Shown: positions 6,887 to 14,037 of the stretch, one piece after another
Position numbering within the stretch: the stretch's first letter is position 1
Layout of the letters: every line of letters begins with the position of its first letter
Notes under the pieces: generated by a model
What the model was told of the DNA's origin: nothing
The model's database searches: none
Seen by the model: only the letters and a program-made list of their open reading frames with translations
Assembly: GCA_019746155.1 (NCBI GenBank)
Contig: JAIESJ010000058.1
Location: 1 to 14,037 of the forward strand
DNA length: 14,037 bases
Direction: 5' to 3'
Origin: Burkholderiales bacterium
GTDB taxonomy: Bacteria; Pseudomonadota; Gammaproteobacteria; Burkholderiales; SG8-41
Made by a program: the position numbers and the translations under genes

Positions 6887-7684
6887 TTGAGCAACCAGGT
6901 ACGGCAGGCGCAACCGCGCATCGCAATGTCCGGCGCGGGCAAGCGCTACGGCGCGCTGCAGGTTTTCCGTGATGTCGATCTCACGGTCGGCGAGCGTGAA
7001 GTGCTGGCGATCATCGGCCCTTCCGGTTGCGGCAAGACCACGCTCTTGAGATGCATCGACGGCCTGATCCCGCTCACCGAGGGCGAACTCACGGTGGAGG
7101 GGGAGCACATTACGGGCCCGCGCGAAGGCGTGGCCATGGTGTTTCAGCATTTCGGGCTGTTTCCCTGGAAGACGGTGTTCCAGAACGTTGCCTACGGCCT
7201 CAAGCTTGCCGGCGCATCGCGCGCGGAGATCGAAGAAAAAATCCCCGAATTCATAAAGCTGGTGGGACTGTCCGGATTCGAGCATTATTATCCCTATCAG
7301 ATTTCCGGCGGCATGCAGCAGCGCTGCGGACTGGCGCGCGCGCTGGCGGTGCAACCGCGCGTGCTGCTGATGGACGAGCCGTTCGGCGCGGTGGACGCGC
7401 AAACCCGCGAAATCCTGCAGTTCGAGATGCTGCGCATCTGGGAAATGCGTCCCACAACCATGGTGTTCGTCACGCATGCCATCGACGAGGCGGTGCTGAT
7501 GGGCGACCGCGTGCTGGTGCTCAAGGGCAGGCCGAGCAGCGTGCACGAAATCGTCGAAGTCGATCTGCCGCGACCGCGCGACCGCGCCACGCTCCTGCAT
7601 CCGCGTTTTGCCGAACTCCGCGAGCATGTCTGGAACACGCTGATGGCGGAGGCACGGCAGGCGGAGTTCGAAGTGACTCGCTGA
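6887..7684 (+). CDS. ABC importer ATP-binding subunit, NitT/TauT/SsuB type
   Basis: This is the ATPase that drives import through the two permeases encoded downstream. The 265-residue protein has Walker A GPSGCGKT (44-51), a Q-loop in VFQHFGLFPW, the signature ISGGMQQR (139-146), Walker B VLLMDEP (159-165), a D-loop GAVD, and the switch H197 in VFVTHAIDEA. The FPW motif after the Q-loop is typical of nitrate, taurine and sulfonate importer ATPases. The start is unusual: TTG at 6887, with GGAGG at 6874-6878 eight bases upstream. An ATG at 6878-6880 is out of frame and stops after three codons, and the next in-frame ATG is 13 codons in, with no comparable ribosome binding site. It lies 73 bases after the propeller gene, which leaves room for an internal promoter. 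Confidence 0.93.
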   Translation: MSNQVRQAQPRIAMSGAGKRYGALQVFRDVDLTVGEREVLAIIGPSGCGKTTLLRCIDGLIPLTEGELTVEGEHITGPREGVAMVFQHFGLFPWKTVFQNVAYGLKLAGASRAEIEEKIPEFIKLVGLSGFEHYYPYQISGGMQQRCGLARALAVQPRVLLMDEPFGAVDAQTREILQFEMLRIWEMRPTTMVFVTHAIDEAVLMGDRVLVLKGRPSSVHEIVEVDLPRPRDRATLLHPRFAELREHVWNTLMAEARQAEFEVTR

Positions 7685-7719
7685 AGTTCGTTTTATCAAC
7701 AACAAAGGAGGATCGGACC

Positions 7720-8736
7720 ATGACGCAAAGCAATTTTGCAGGCATCCGCAGCATTCGCGGCGCGTGCGCGCTGCTGGCCCTGATGCTGTTTCCCGCACTC
7801 TGCGCAGCGCAGCAGAAGATGACTTTCGGCATCCCCGGCATACCCCCGGTCTTCGGCGGGACGATCGCGATGGTCGCCGACAAGGAAGGCTTTTTCAAGA
7901 AACGTGGAGTCGATGTAACGGTACGCTTCTTCGAGACCGGTGCCGCAGCCTCGCGCGCTGTCGCTTCCGGGGAAATCGACGCCGGACTTCCGCCGACACC
8001 GCTCGTGGTGAGCCAAATCTCGAACACGGACGTGAATCTCGTCGGCATCTGGGGCATGGAGCATCCCGACTGGCTGATCGGCTCGACCGATCCGAATGCG
8101 ACCTGCGCCAGCATGGCTGGCCAGCCGGTCGGCGTGGATTCCATCGGCGGGGCACGGTCAATCGCGCTCAAGACCATGCTCATCGGCGGCTGCAAGATGA
8201 AAATCGAGGATGTGCAGCAGGTGGCGCTGAGCTCGAATGTGGGCGCGGCGATGGTTGCCGGCCAGCTCAAGTTCGGCGTGCTGCACATCGACGATGTCCC
8301 GGTGATCGAGGCCGAAACCAGGAAACCGTTGAAGACGATTGTCACGCAGAAGGATTCCCGCCCCGTCGATCATTACCTGATCCTGGTTGCCCGCAAGGAC
8401 AAGCTGGCACAGAACCGCGATGCTTATGTGCGCATGGTGGCCGCGCTGATCGACGCGCAGCGCTTCATGCGTGATCCGGCCAATGCGGCGAAAGTCGCGC
8501 AACATGCGGCGCCCACCGGCCGCAGCGCCGATTTCGCGACGAAGGCGCTGAAAGTCTACCTCGACATGGAGTTCTGGCCGAACGAGAAAGATGGCCTGGG
8601 TCAGAAAAATATCGAGGCGGTCGGCAAGGCGCAGAAGGCGGTCGGCAACATCAAGGGCGACAGGCAGCCGGCGCCTTACGAGCGCATTGTCGATCCCGCC
8701 ATCTGGCGCGATGCTTACGCCCTGGTGAAAAAGTAA
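7720..8736 (+). CDS. Periplasmic substrate-binding protein of NitT/TauT-type ABC importer
   Basis: This is the receptor that captures the solute in the periplasm and hands it to the permeases. The 338-residue product begins with an Arg-containing N-region and a hydrophobic core, ACALLALMLFPAL, with likely cleavage after CAA at about residue 30. The mature part has the NMT1/SsuA fold hallmarks: GTIAMVADKEGFFKKRGVDV, SGEIDAGLPPTPLV and PVGVDSIGGARSIALK. Two cysteines, C129 and C158, flank the central strand and could form a disulfide. The start is ATG 7720 with AAGGAGG (7705-7711) eight bases upstream, 35 bases after the ATPase gene. Members of this family bind taurine, alkanesulfonates, nitrate, thiamine precursors and aromatic acids. 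Nothing in the sequence fixes the ligand; proximity to the nitrilase suggests a nitrile-, amide- or carboxylate-bearing compound. Confidence 0.9.
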   Translation: MTQSNFAGIRSIRGACALLALMLFPALCAAQQKMTFGIPGIPPVFGGTIAMVADKEGFFKKRGVDVTVRFFETGAAASRAVASGEIDAGLPPTPLVVSQISNTDVNLVGIWGMEHPDWLIGSTDPNATCASMAGQPVGVDSIGGARSIALKTMLIGGCKMKIEDVQQVALSSNVGAAMVAGQLKFGVLHIDDVPVIEAETRKPLKTIVTQKDSRPVDHYLILVARKDKLAQNRDAYVRMVAALIDAQRFMRDPANAAKVAQHAAPTGRSADFATKALKVYLDMEFWPNEKDGLGQKNIEAVGKAQKAVGNIKGDRQPAPYERIVDPAIWRDAYALVKK

Positions 8737-8754
8737 CGCCGTTACCGGGTCGAA

Positions 8755-9519
8755 ATGAGTGCGCCAACGCGCGGGACGCGTTATATCACGGTCATCGTCA
8801 GCCTGCTCGCCGGCGCAGCGGTGTGGGAGGTCGCCGGTCATCTTACGACGGAGGCATTCTGGGCACCGCTGTCCGCGACCTTGCAAAGTCTCGCCGAATT
8901 TGCTCGCGGCGGTGTCCTGCTGCGTCAGGCGGAAAATTCATTCCGGCTGTATCTGAGCGGGCTTGCGCTGGCGATTGTCACGGGCGCTCCGGTCGGCATG
9001 CTGCTGGCACGGGTGCGCTGGCTGCGCGTCGCGCTCGAAAACTACATCATGATGCTTTATGCGACGCCGATGGTGGCGCTGATTCCCTTCATCCTGTCGA
9101 TGATGGGTTTCGGGTTCGCGCCCAAGGTGCTGGTGGTATTCCTGTTTGCGGTGTTCCCGGTGCTCTACAACACGGTGGAAGGGGCGCGCAGCATCCGGCC
9201 GGAGCTGATCGAGGTCGCACACTCATTTCGCTCGAACGAATGGCGGCTGTGGTGCGACGTGCTGATCCCGTATACCTTGCCGTTCATGATGACCGGCGTG
9301 CGGCAGGCGATCGCGCGCGGGCTGGTCGGGATGGTCGCTGCCGAGTTTTTCCTGAGCCCGTCCGGCCTGGGACAGATGATCATGATGGGTTCGCAGAACT
9401 TCGATACCGCCGGCATGCTGGCGGCGATCCTGATCATTGTCCTGCTGGGGGTCGGGCTGATGGACCTGGGGCGCTTTCTCGAAAACCGTTTTGCAGCGTG
9501 GCGGGGGTATAACCGATGA
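8755..9519 (+). CDS. ABC importer permease subunit 1
   Basis: This is an inner-membrane subunit of the NitT/TauT-type importer. The 254-residue protein has about six membrane segments, for example near residues 10-28 (ITVIVSLLAGAAVWEVAG), 63-85, 99-140 and the final one, LAAILIIVLLGVGLM. The cytoplasmic coupling helix that contacts the ATPase is present as the EAA-like loop EVAHSFRSNEWRLWCDVLIP, followed by the conserved ARGLVGMVAAEFFLS. The start is ATG 8755, 18 bases after the binding-protein stop. The upstream sequence has only a weak ribosome binding site, suggesting dependence on translation from the preceding gene. Its TGA overlaps the ATG of the second permease. Confidence 0.92.
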   Translation: MSAPTRGTRYITVIVSLLAGAAVWEVAGHLTTEAFWAPLSATLQSLAEFARGGVLLRQAENSFRLYLSGLALAIVTGAPVGMLLARVRWLRVALENYIMMLYATPMVALIPFILSMMGFGFAPKVLVVFLFAVFPVLYNTVEGARSIRPELIEVAHSFRSNEWRLWCDVLIPYTLPFMMTGVRQAIARGLVGMVAAEFFLSPSGLGQMIMMGSQNFDTAGMLAAILIIVLLGVGLMDLGRFLENRFAAWRGYNR

Positions 9520-10325
9520 CGGCGCCGGTGCTTCCGGAAACCGGGCCTGCCGCGGCAAGGCCGCTATGGCGTGACTGGATCGAGTCGCCGCTTTTTTTGA
9601 AAAGCACGGCCGGCATCGTACTGCTGCTGCTGTGGGAGGGGACGGTCCGCGCGTTTGCTCCTTCCTACGTTGCGCGTCCGAGCGGTATCGTCAGGATATT
9701 CACGACGGTTATCGGCGACCCGCAGTTCCTTGCCGCCGCCGGCGCGACCCTGTGGGCGGTAGCCAAGGGTCTGCTGGTGTCGCTTGTGCTCGGCACCCTG
9801 GTCGGATTTGCGATGGGGCGCATCAATATGATGGAGCGCGGCCTGCGTTATTATGTGAACAGCCTGTTCGCCACGCCGATGGTCGCGATCCTGCCGCTGG
9901 TCACGCTGTGGTTCGGCTATAACGCCGACGCGCGGTTTGCGATAGTGGTGTTCGCGGCATTCTTCTCGATTACCATCAATGCCTGCGACGGCGCGCGTTC
10001 GGTGCCGCTGGAGTATCTCGAGGTTGCAAATTCATTCCGCGCGCGGCCGTTTCATACCCTGTTCGACATCATTTTTCCCGCGTCGCTGCCTTATCTGCTG
10101 GCGGGTGTCCGGCTTGCCGCCGGGCGGGCGCTGGTCGGCGCAGTCGTGGCCGAGTTTTTCGTCTCCATTCCCGGGCTCGGCTACTACATCCTCTATAACT
10201 CCCGGACATTCAAGCACAACGAGGCCTTCGTTGCCGTGATCGTGCTGGTGGCGGCCGGGGTGAGCTTCGAAGTCCTGATGAACTGGCTGACCAGGCGCTA
10301 TCTGCCCTGGTCCAGGAGGGATTGA
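9516..10325 (+). CDS. ABC importer permease subunit 2
   Basis: This is the second membrane subunit, so the translocation pore is probably a heterodimer; most SsuC/TauC systems use one permease gene as a homodimer. The 269-residue protein shares the architecture of its neighbour: a cytoplasmic N-terminal tail of about 30 residues, membrane segments such as TAGIVLLLLWEGTVRAF and FAIVVFAAFFSITINA, the EAA-like loop EVANSFRARPFHTLFDIIFP, and AAGRALVGAVVAEFFVS. The ATG at 9516 overlaps the previous stop by four bases (ATGA), a clear sign of translational coupling. Its last codons contain the ribosome binding site of the aldo/keto reductase gene. Confidence 0.92.
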   Translation: MTAPVLPETGPAAARPLWRDWIESPLFLKSTAGIVLLLLWEGTVRAFAPSYVARPSGIVRIFTTVIGDPQFLAAAGATLWAVAKGLLVSLVLGTLVGFAMGRINMMERGLRYYVNSLFATPMVAILPLVTLWFGYNADARFAIVVFAAFFSITINACDGARSVPLEYLEVANSFRARPFHTLFDIIFPASLPYLLAGVRLAAGRALVGAVVAEFFVSIPGLGYYILYNSRTFKHNEAFVAVIVLVAAGVSFEVLMNWLTRRYLPWSRRD

Positions 10326-10326
10326 A

Positions 10327-11310
10327 ATGAAGTACCGTCGACTGGGCCGCAACGGCCCTCAGGTGTCGGCCATCGGCCTGGGGCGCGGCAGCCAGCCGAT
10401 CCAGTTCGGTGATCCGCTGGAAGCGGAGTTCAATGCCACGATCCGGCGCGCACTCGAGCTCGGCGTCAATTTTTTCGACAGCTCCGATGCCTACTGGGGC
10501 GGCCGCCATGAAGTGCTGCTCGGCCGCGCACTGAAGGGACACCGCAACCAGGCGCTGATCGCGACCAAATTCGGCAATATCGATCTGCCCGACGGCAGAA
10601 AGGGGACCAATGGCCGTCCGGAATACGTGTTCGAGTGCTGCGAGGCCAGCCTCAAGCGCCTCGGCGTCGAAGTGATCGACCTTTATTATCTGCATCGCGT
10701 CGATCCCGGCGTGCCGATCGAGGAGACCATAGGCGCGATGGCGCAACTGGTTTCACAGGGCAAAGTACGTTTCCTGGGCATCTGCGAGGCGGGCGCGCGC
10801 ACGCTCAAGCGCGCGCACCGCGAGCATCCGATCACGGTGCTGCAGACCGAATATTCGCTGTGGTTCCGCGAGGTTGAGCGCGATATTCTGCCGCTGTGCC
10901 GCGAACTCGGCGTCGGCTACGTCGCCTATGCCCCGCTCGGCCGCGGCCTTCTTACCGGAGCAATCAAGGGCGTTGACGATCTTTTGCCCGATGACCGGCG
11001 GCGACGCCATCCGCGTTTCCAGCCGGAAAATCTCGCGCGCAACGTCGAGCTGGTGCGAAAGCTTGAAGCAATCGCCGCGCGCAACAACGCGACCCCGGCG
11101 CAGGTGGCGCTTGCCTGGATCCTCGCGCAGGGGGAATACATCGTGCCGATTCCGGGCACCAATCACGTGCGCAATCTCGAGCAGAACGTCGCGGCAACCG
11201 AATTGCGGCTGACTGCAGAAGAACTCGAGGAACTGAATCAGACTTTTGCCATCGGCGCCGGCGCCGGCGAGCGTTATCCGGCGCATGTGCTCAAGGGAGT
11301 CGGACTTTAA
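10327..11310 (+). CDS. Aldo/keto reductase
   Basis: This is a cytoplasmic NADPH-dependent reductase of aldehydes or ketones, or the reverse reaction, with a (beta/alpha)8 barrel. The 327-residue length is usual. All four catalytic residues are visible: D51, Y56 (FFDSSDAYWGG), K81 (LIATKFGN) and H123 (LYYLHRVDP). The cofactor-binding C-terminal part includes ARNNATPAQVALAWILAQG and VPIPGTNHVRNLEQN. The sequence, including YAPLGRGLLTG, matches the group often annotated as YakC-like or aryl-alcohol-dehydrogenase-like. The start ATG 10327 is one base after the permease stop, with AGGAGG (10314-10319) inside the permease gene. This places the reductase in the importer operon, so it may act on the imported compound or on its hydrolysis product. 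Confidence 0.92.
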   Translation: MKYRRLGRNGPQVSAIGLGRGSQPIQFGDPLEAEFNATIRRALELGVNFFDSSDAYWGGRHEVLLGRALKGHRNQALIATKFGNIDLPDGRKGTNGRPEYVFECCEASLKRLGVEVIDLYYLHRVDPGVPIEETIGAMAQLVSQGKVRFLGICEAGARTLKRAHREHPITVLQTEYSLWFREVERDILPLCRELGVGYVAYAPLGRGLLTGAIKGVDDLLPDDRRRRHPRFQPENLARNVELVRKLEAIAARNNATPAQVALAWILAQGEYIVPIPGTNHVRNLEQNVAATELRLTAEELEELNQTFAIGAGAGERYPAHVLKGVGL

Positions 11311-11880
11311 GGTCGCGAATCGTTTTCGCCGTGGGAACTGGAGCAACTCAAGAAACGCATCGGGCGCTGGGATCAGTGGTGCGAGGAATGGAGCCGCGCG
11401 GCGCAGGAGCATGTGGCCATCGGTGATCGTGCCGCCGCCGCGGGGCACCGCCTCACGGCTGGGACTGCTTACGTCCGCGCGATGAGTTTCTATTATTGGG
11501 CGAGCACATCGTCGCGTGCGGCAGCCTTTGATGAGCGCGTGCGCGCCGTGGTCTTGGTGAGCAGCTGGTATACGCCGGCCGGGCTTTACGCCCGTGCGCC
11601 GGCGCTGACCCAGGCTTCGGTCAGGCAATATTTCGGGGAAAACGCGCCCGAGGTGCAGGCGGCGACCTTGGCGGGTGCGGCCGGGCGCATCAAGGTACCG
11701 CTGCTGCAGGTCTACGGCGGCCGCGACAAGGCCTCGCCGCCCGAACACGCCTATCGCATCGAGAAGGAGGTCAGGGGCCCGACGACCACGGTGGTGTTCG
11801 AAGAAGGGGTTCACGTGTGCAACAACGTTCAATACAAGGCACGGCCGCTGATTGCGGACTGGCTGGCCGACAATCTTTGA
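11311..11880 (+). pseudogene. Decayed alpha/beta hydrolase (FrsA / dihydropseudooxynicotine-hydrolase-like)
   Basis: Reading on in the aldo/keto reductase frame past its stop gives part of an N-terminal helical cap (WELEQLKKRIGRWDQWCEEW, then AAAAGHRLTAGTAYVRAMSFYYW). It then jumps to the middle of the catalytic domain (SRAAAFDERVRAVVLVSSWY) and runs to a normal C-terminus (PLIADWLADNL, stop 11878-11880). The catalytic Asp (GGRDKASPPEHA, codon 11725-11727) and His (EEGVHVCNNVQYK, codon 11812-11814) remain. The nucleophile elbow GxSxGG, which should lie just before SRAAAFDER, is gone with roughly 130-150 residues. The gap is in frame, with the junction in about 11497-11517. No ATG or credible ribosome binding site opens the frame after the reductase stop, and only a GTG at 11413 is available, so the 5' end also looks lost. 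I infer no activity. Confidence 0.82.
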
Positions 11881-11894
11881 CAAAGGAAAGCGGA

Positions 11895-13055
11895 ATGGCA
11901 AAAACCAGGACATCCAGGCCGGCCGGCAAGCCGGCGCAGACCGGCAAGCACATGCTCGATCTGGATCGCAGCGTGCATCGCGAAGGACTCGCCGCCGGTT
12001 TCAGAACGATACAGGAAATCGTCATTGCGGCACGGCGCAACCTGTCGCAGTCGCTGTGGGACACCCTGTCAGGCGGCTCCGATTCCGAAACCACGCTGCT
12101 GCGCAACCGTCAGGCGCTCGACAGCCTCGCGCTGCGCCAGCGCGTTCTGGTAGATGTCTCCAGCATGGATACGTCTGCCACGTTGCTCGGCGTGAAGCTG
12201 CCGATTCCGGTGTTTATTGCGCCGGTCGGCAATTTCCTGCAGCTTGCCGACCCGCAGGGTGCGGTGGCGGTGGCGCGTGCAGCGGCCGCTTATGGCACCG
12301 AAGTCTTCATCAGCACCGCGGCGAAGCCCGACCTGGAAACAGTGGCGAAGGCGGTCAGCAGGCCGATGCTGTTTCAGCTCTATGTGCGCAGCGACCGCGC
12401 CTGGGTCAAGGACATTCTTTTGCGCGCCAGGGCGGCGGGCTATCGCGCCATCTGCGTCACGGCGGATCGCGCCTACTATTCTCGCCGCGAGCGCGATCTC
12501 ATCAACAACTTCATCCTGCGCGAGGGCTCGGGCGACCCACGCTACCAGGCGAGCCTGACGTGGGATGACGTGGTGTGGATGAAGCAGCTCACCGGGTTGC
12601 CGCTGATCCTCAAGGGGATCGCCACGGCGGAAGATGCGCGTCTGGCGGTGGAGCACGGTGCCGACGTCGTCTATGTCTCGAACCACGGCGGACGCCAGCT
12701 CGACCATGCGCAGGGCAGCATCGAAGTGCTGCCCGAGGTGGTGGAGGCGGTCGATGGGCGGGCTGAAGTGCTGATGGATGGTGGCATCACGCGCGGCACC
12801 GATGTCGTCAAGGCAGTCGCGCTCGGCGCGCGCGCCGTGGGGCTGGGCAAACTCCAGGGCTGGGCGCTGGCCGCCGCGGGCGAGGCCGGGATCGTGCGCA
12901 TGCTGGAATTGCTCGAAATCGAAATCCGTACCACCTTGGGACTGATGGGCGTGACTTCACTTGCCGAACTCAATCCGTCGTGGGTACGCCCGGCGCAACC
13001 GGTAATGCCGGCGAGCGTGACCAACAACTACCCGTATTTCGAGGGACGGCGCTAA
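11895..13055 (+). CDS. FMN-dependent alpha-hydroxy-acid dehydrogenase/oxidase
   Basis: This enzyme oxidises a 2-hydroxy acid (lactate, glycolate, mandelate or similar) to the 2-oxo acid. The 386-residue TIM-barrel protein shows the family's key sites: VFIAPVGNFLQLADPQG near the FMN, FQLYV with its Tyr, K240 in LILKGI, the active-site base H264 and substrate-binding R267 in the signature SNHGGRQLDH, and phosphate-binding D295-G296-G297. The usual GR pair at the end of the FMN phosphate site is GK here (K319 in VGLGKLQGW), a mild change. No membrane anchor is visible apart from a short basic, Ala/Pro-rich N-terminus. The start is ATG 11895 with AAAGGAAAG just upstream; earlier in-frame codons reach back into the decayed hydrolase. 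Whether oxygen or the quinone pool is the acceptor cannot be told. Confidence 0.92.
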   Translation: MAKTRTSRPAGKPAQTGKHMLDLDRSVHREGLAAGFRTIQEIVIAARRNLSQSLWDTLSGGSDSETTLLRNRQALDSLALRQRVLVDVSSMDTSATLLGVKLPIPVFIAPVGNFLQLADPQGAVAVARAAAAYGTEVFISTAAKPDLETVAKAVSRPMLFQLYVRSDRAWVKDILLRARAAGYRAICVTADRAYYSRRERDLINNFILREGSGDPRYQASLTWDDVVWMKQLTGLPLILKGIATAEDARLAVEHGADVVYVSNHGGRQLDHAQGSIEVLPEVVEAVDGRAEVLMDGGITRGTDVVKAVALGARAVGLGKLQGWALAAAGEAGIVRMLELLEIEIRTTLGLMGVTSLAELNPSWVRPAQPVMPASVTNNYPYFEGRR

Positions 13056-13074
13056 ACAATCAGGTCCGATACAC

Positions 13075-13094
13075 ACATTTTGAAATGTATACAT
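13075..13094. promoter_or_regulatory. Overlapping palindromes upstream of the M24 gene
   Basis: Two inverted repeats overlap in the 40-base gap: ACATTT-TG-AAATGT (13075-13088) and the perfect palindrome ATGTATACAT (13085-13094). They form an AT-rich island in GC-rich DNA and end two bases before the ATG. Such symmetry fits a GntR- or TetR-type operator, but no regulator gene is in the window and a 10-14 bp palindrome can occur by chance. Confidence 0.3.
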
Positions 13095-13095
13095 C

Positions 13096-14037
13096 ATGAA
13101 CGACGCGAACAAGAACACGGCGCTTAAACTCGCTCCGGATCTCAAGGCCATCCTGGAGCAGGAATATCCGCGTTTTTCCGACGCGGAGTACGCGCGGCGG
13201 CACAAGCTGCTGGGCGAAGTGATGGCCAAGGCCGGCGTCGATCACCTGCTGCTGGTCACCGATCACCGCAGTGGCAATGCACCGCAATGGGTCACCGGCT
13301 GGCCCGGCACGGTCGAAGCCTATGTGATCTTCAGGCCGGACGAGAAGATGGTCATGCACATGGAGTGGTACAACCACTTCCCGCTTGCCAGGAAGATCGC
13401 CGGCACCACCGATGTGCGCTGGGGTGAACACCAGGGCGTTGCCAAGACCATAGCGGAACTGAAGCGCCGCGGCGCGAGACGCGTCGGCATCATGGGGCCG
13501 CTGGGCGTATCCAAGTATCGCCAGCTCGAGGAGCATTTCCAGATGGTCGGGCTGGATGCGGAATACGTGAAGCTGCGCATGATCAAGTCCGAGGAGGAAA
13601 TCGACTGGCTGCGGATCGGTGCCGCGTTCAGCGACGCCGGCTTTGCCGCGCTGCTGGCCGGCACGCGTCCCGGTCTTACCGAGCGTGAGCTGGGCGATAT
13701 CGTCGAACGCGCCTACGTCAGGCACGGCAGCACGACCATGATCCATTACATCGGTGTCACGTCCATGACAAACCCGCACATCTTTGTGCCGCCGCAGCAT
13801 CACTCGCCGCGCAAAGTGCAGAAAGGCGACGTCGTGTTCTGCGAACTCTCCGCCTTCTGGTGGGACTACCCGGGGCAGGTGCTGCGTACGTTCACGGTCG
13901 ACGCCGATCCCACGCCGCTCTACCGCGAGCTGCATGCGACGGCGGAAGCCGCGTTCGACGCCGTCACCCAGGTGGTGCGGCACGGCACCACCATGCAGGA
14001 AATCATCGAGGCCGCAGGCGTGATCGAAAACAACGGC
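13096..14037 (+). CDS. M24 'pita-bread' family protein (Xaa-Pro peptidase/creatinase-like), 3' end cut by window
   Basis: The frame is open through the last base (314 codons). An N-terminal creatinase-like domain (about 1-165) leads to a pita-bread domain starting near MIKSEEEIDWLRIG. True M24 peptidases bind two metals through Asp-Asp-His-Glu-Glu. The first Asp pair lies in a motif like DxG...YxSDxxRTF. Here the matching stretch, GDVVFCELSAFWWDYPGQ then VLRTF, has E250 and Q261 in those places, so the normal metal site is unlikely. This suggests a creatinase-like metal-free hydrolase or a binding protein. The later His/Glu ligands lie beyond the window. ATG 13096 is the first start after an in-frame stop and is not preceded by a Shine-Dalgarno sequence. 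Confidence 0.82.
   Translation, partial: MNDANKNTALKLAPDLKAILEQEYPRFSDAEYARRHKLLGEVMAKAGVDHLLLVTDHRSGNAPQWVTGWPGTVEAYVIFRPDEKMVMHMEWYNHFPLARKIAGTTDVRWGEHQGVAKTIAELKRRGARRVGIMGPLGVSKYRQLEEHFQMVGLDAEYVKLRMIKSEEEIDWLRIGAAFSDAGFAALLAGTRPGLTERELGDIVERAYVRHGSTTMIHYIGVTSMTNPHIFVPPQHHSPRKVQKGDVVFCELSAFWWDYPGQVLRTFTVDADPTPLYRELHATAEAAFDAVTQVVRHGTTMQEIIEAAGVIENNG

Noticed and set aside
7027..8736. A 569-codon plus-strand frame joining the importer ATPase region to the binding protein
   Set aside because: Its first part is an out-of-frame reading of the ATPase; the real protein begins at ATG 7720 with a strong ribosome binding site and signal peptide.
13060..13983. A 307-codon minus-strand open frame opposite the M24 gene
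   Set aside because: The plus strand encodes a recognisable pita-bread protein in frame to the window edge; the antisense frame is a codon-bias shadow.

Overview
The window is a G+C-rich, densely packed bacterial segment with every recognisable gene on the + strand. A Bug/TctC-type solute receptor, a NitT/TauT-type ABC importer and the mix of small-acid catabolic enzymes suggest a Betaproteobacterium, probably of the order Burkholderiales. This is inferred from gene content; no rRNA or tRNA is present to confirm it.

Layout. Bases 1-111 are non-coding and carry a TTCAC-type repeat. Bases 112-1353 encode a complete dihydrolipoamide acyltransferase (E2). Bases 1354-2788 are a decay zone: a possible gene stub, a rhodanese-type sulfurtransferase with two internal deletions, and a Bug/TctC binding-protein gene whose signal peptide has been separated from its body by a third deletion. 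Bases 2837-4294 hold an intact OsmC-family protein and an intact 3-hydroxyisobutyrate-dehydrogenase-like oxidoreductase. A hairpin and repeat block at 4301-4421 follows.

Bases 4439-11310 look like one long transcription unit or two closely spaced ones: a nitrilase-family hydrolase, a cytoplasmic beta-propeller with a periodic histidine, an ABC importer (ATPase, periplasmic receptor, two permeases) and an aldo/keto reductase. Several junctions overlap or nearly touch. The simplest reading is uptake of a small nitrile, amide or related organic solute, cytoplasmic C-N hydrolysis and carbonyl reduction; the substrate cannot be read from the sequence.

Bases 11311-11880 hold the remains of an alpha/beta hydrolase that kept its acid and histidine but lost the nucleophile serine. 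It is followed by an FMN-dependent alpha-hydroxy-acid dehydrogenase/oxidase (11895-13055) and an M24 'pita-bread' protein that runs off the end of the window and lacks two normal metal-ligand aspartates.

The most unusual signal is the cluster of internal deletions. At three junctions (about 1778-1790, 1898-1910 and 2108-2119) the short joining sequence makes family-appropriate sense in two reading frames, as expected from deletion between short direct repeats. The surviving segments are otherwise clean, so the damage is either recent or an artefact of the source data. No CRISPR array, transposase or RNA gene was found, and no stretch over 300 bases lacks a gene or gene remnant.
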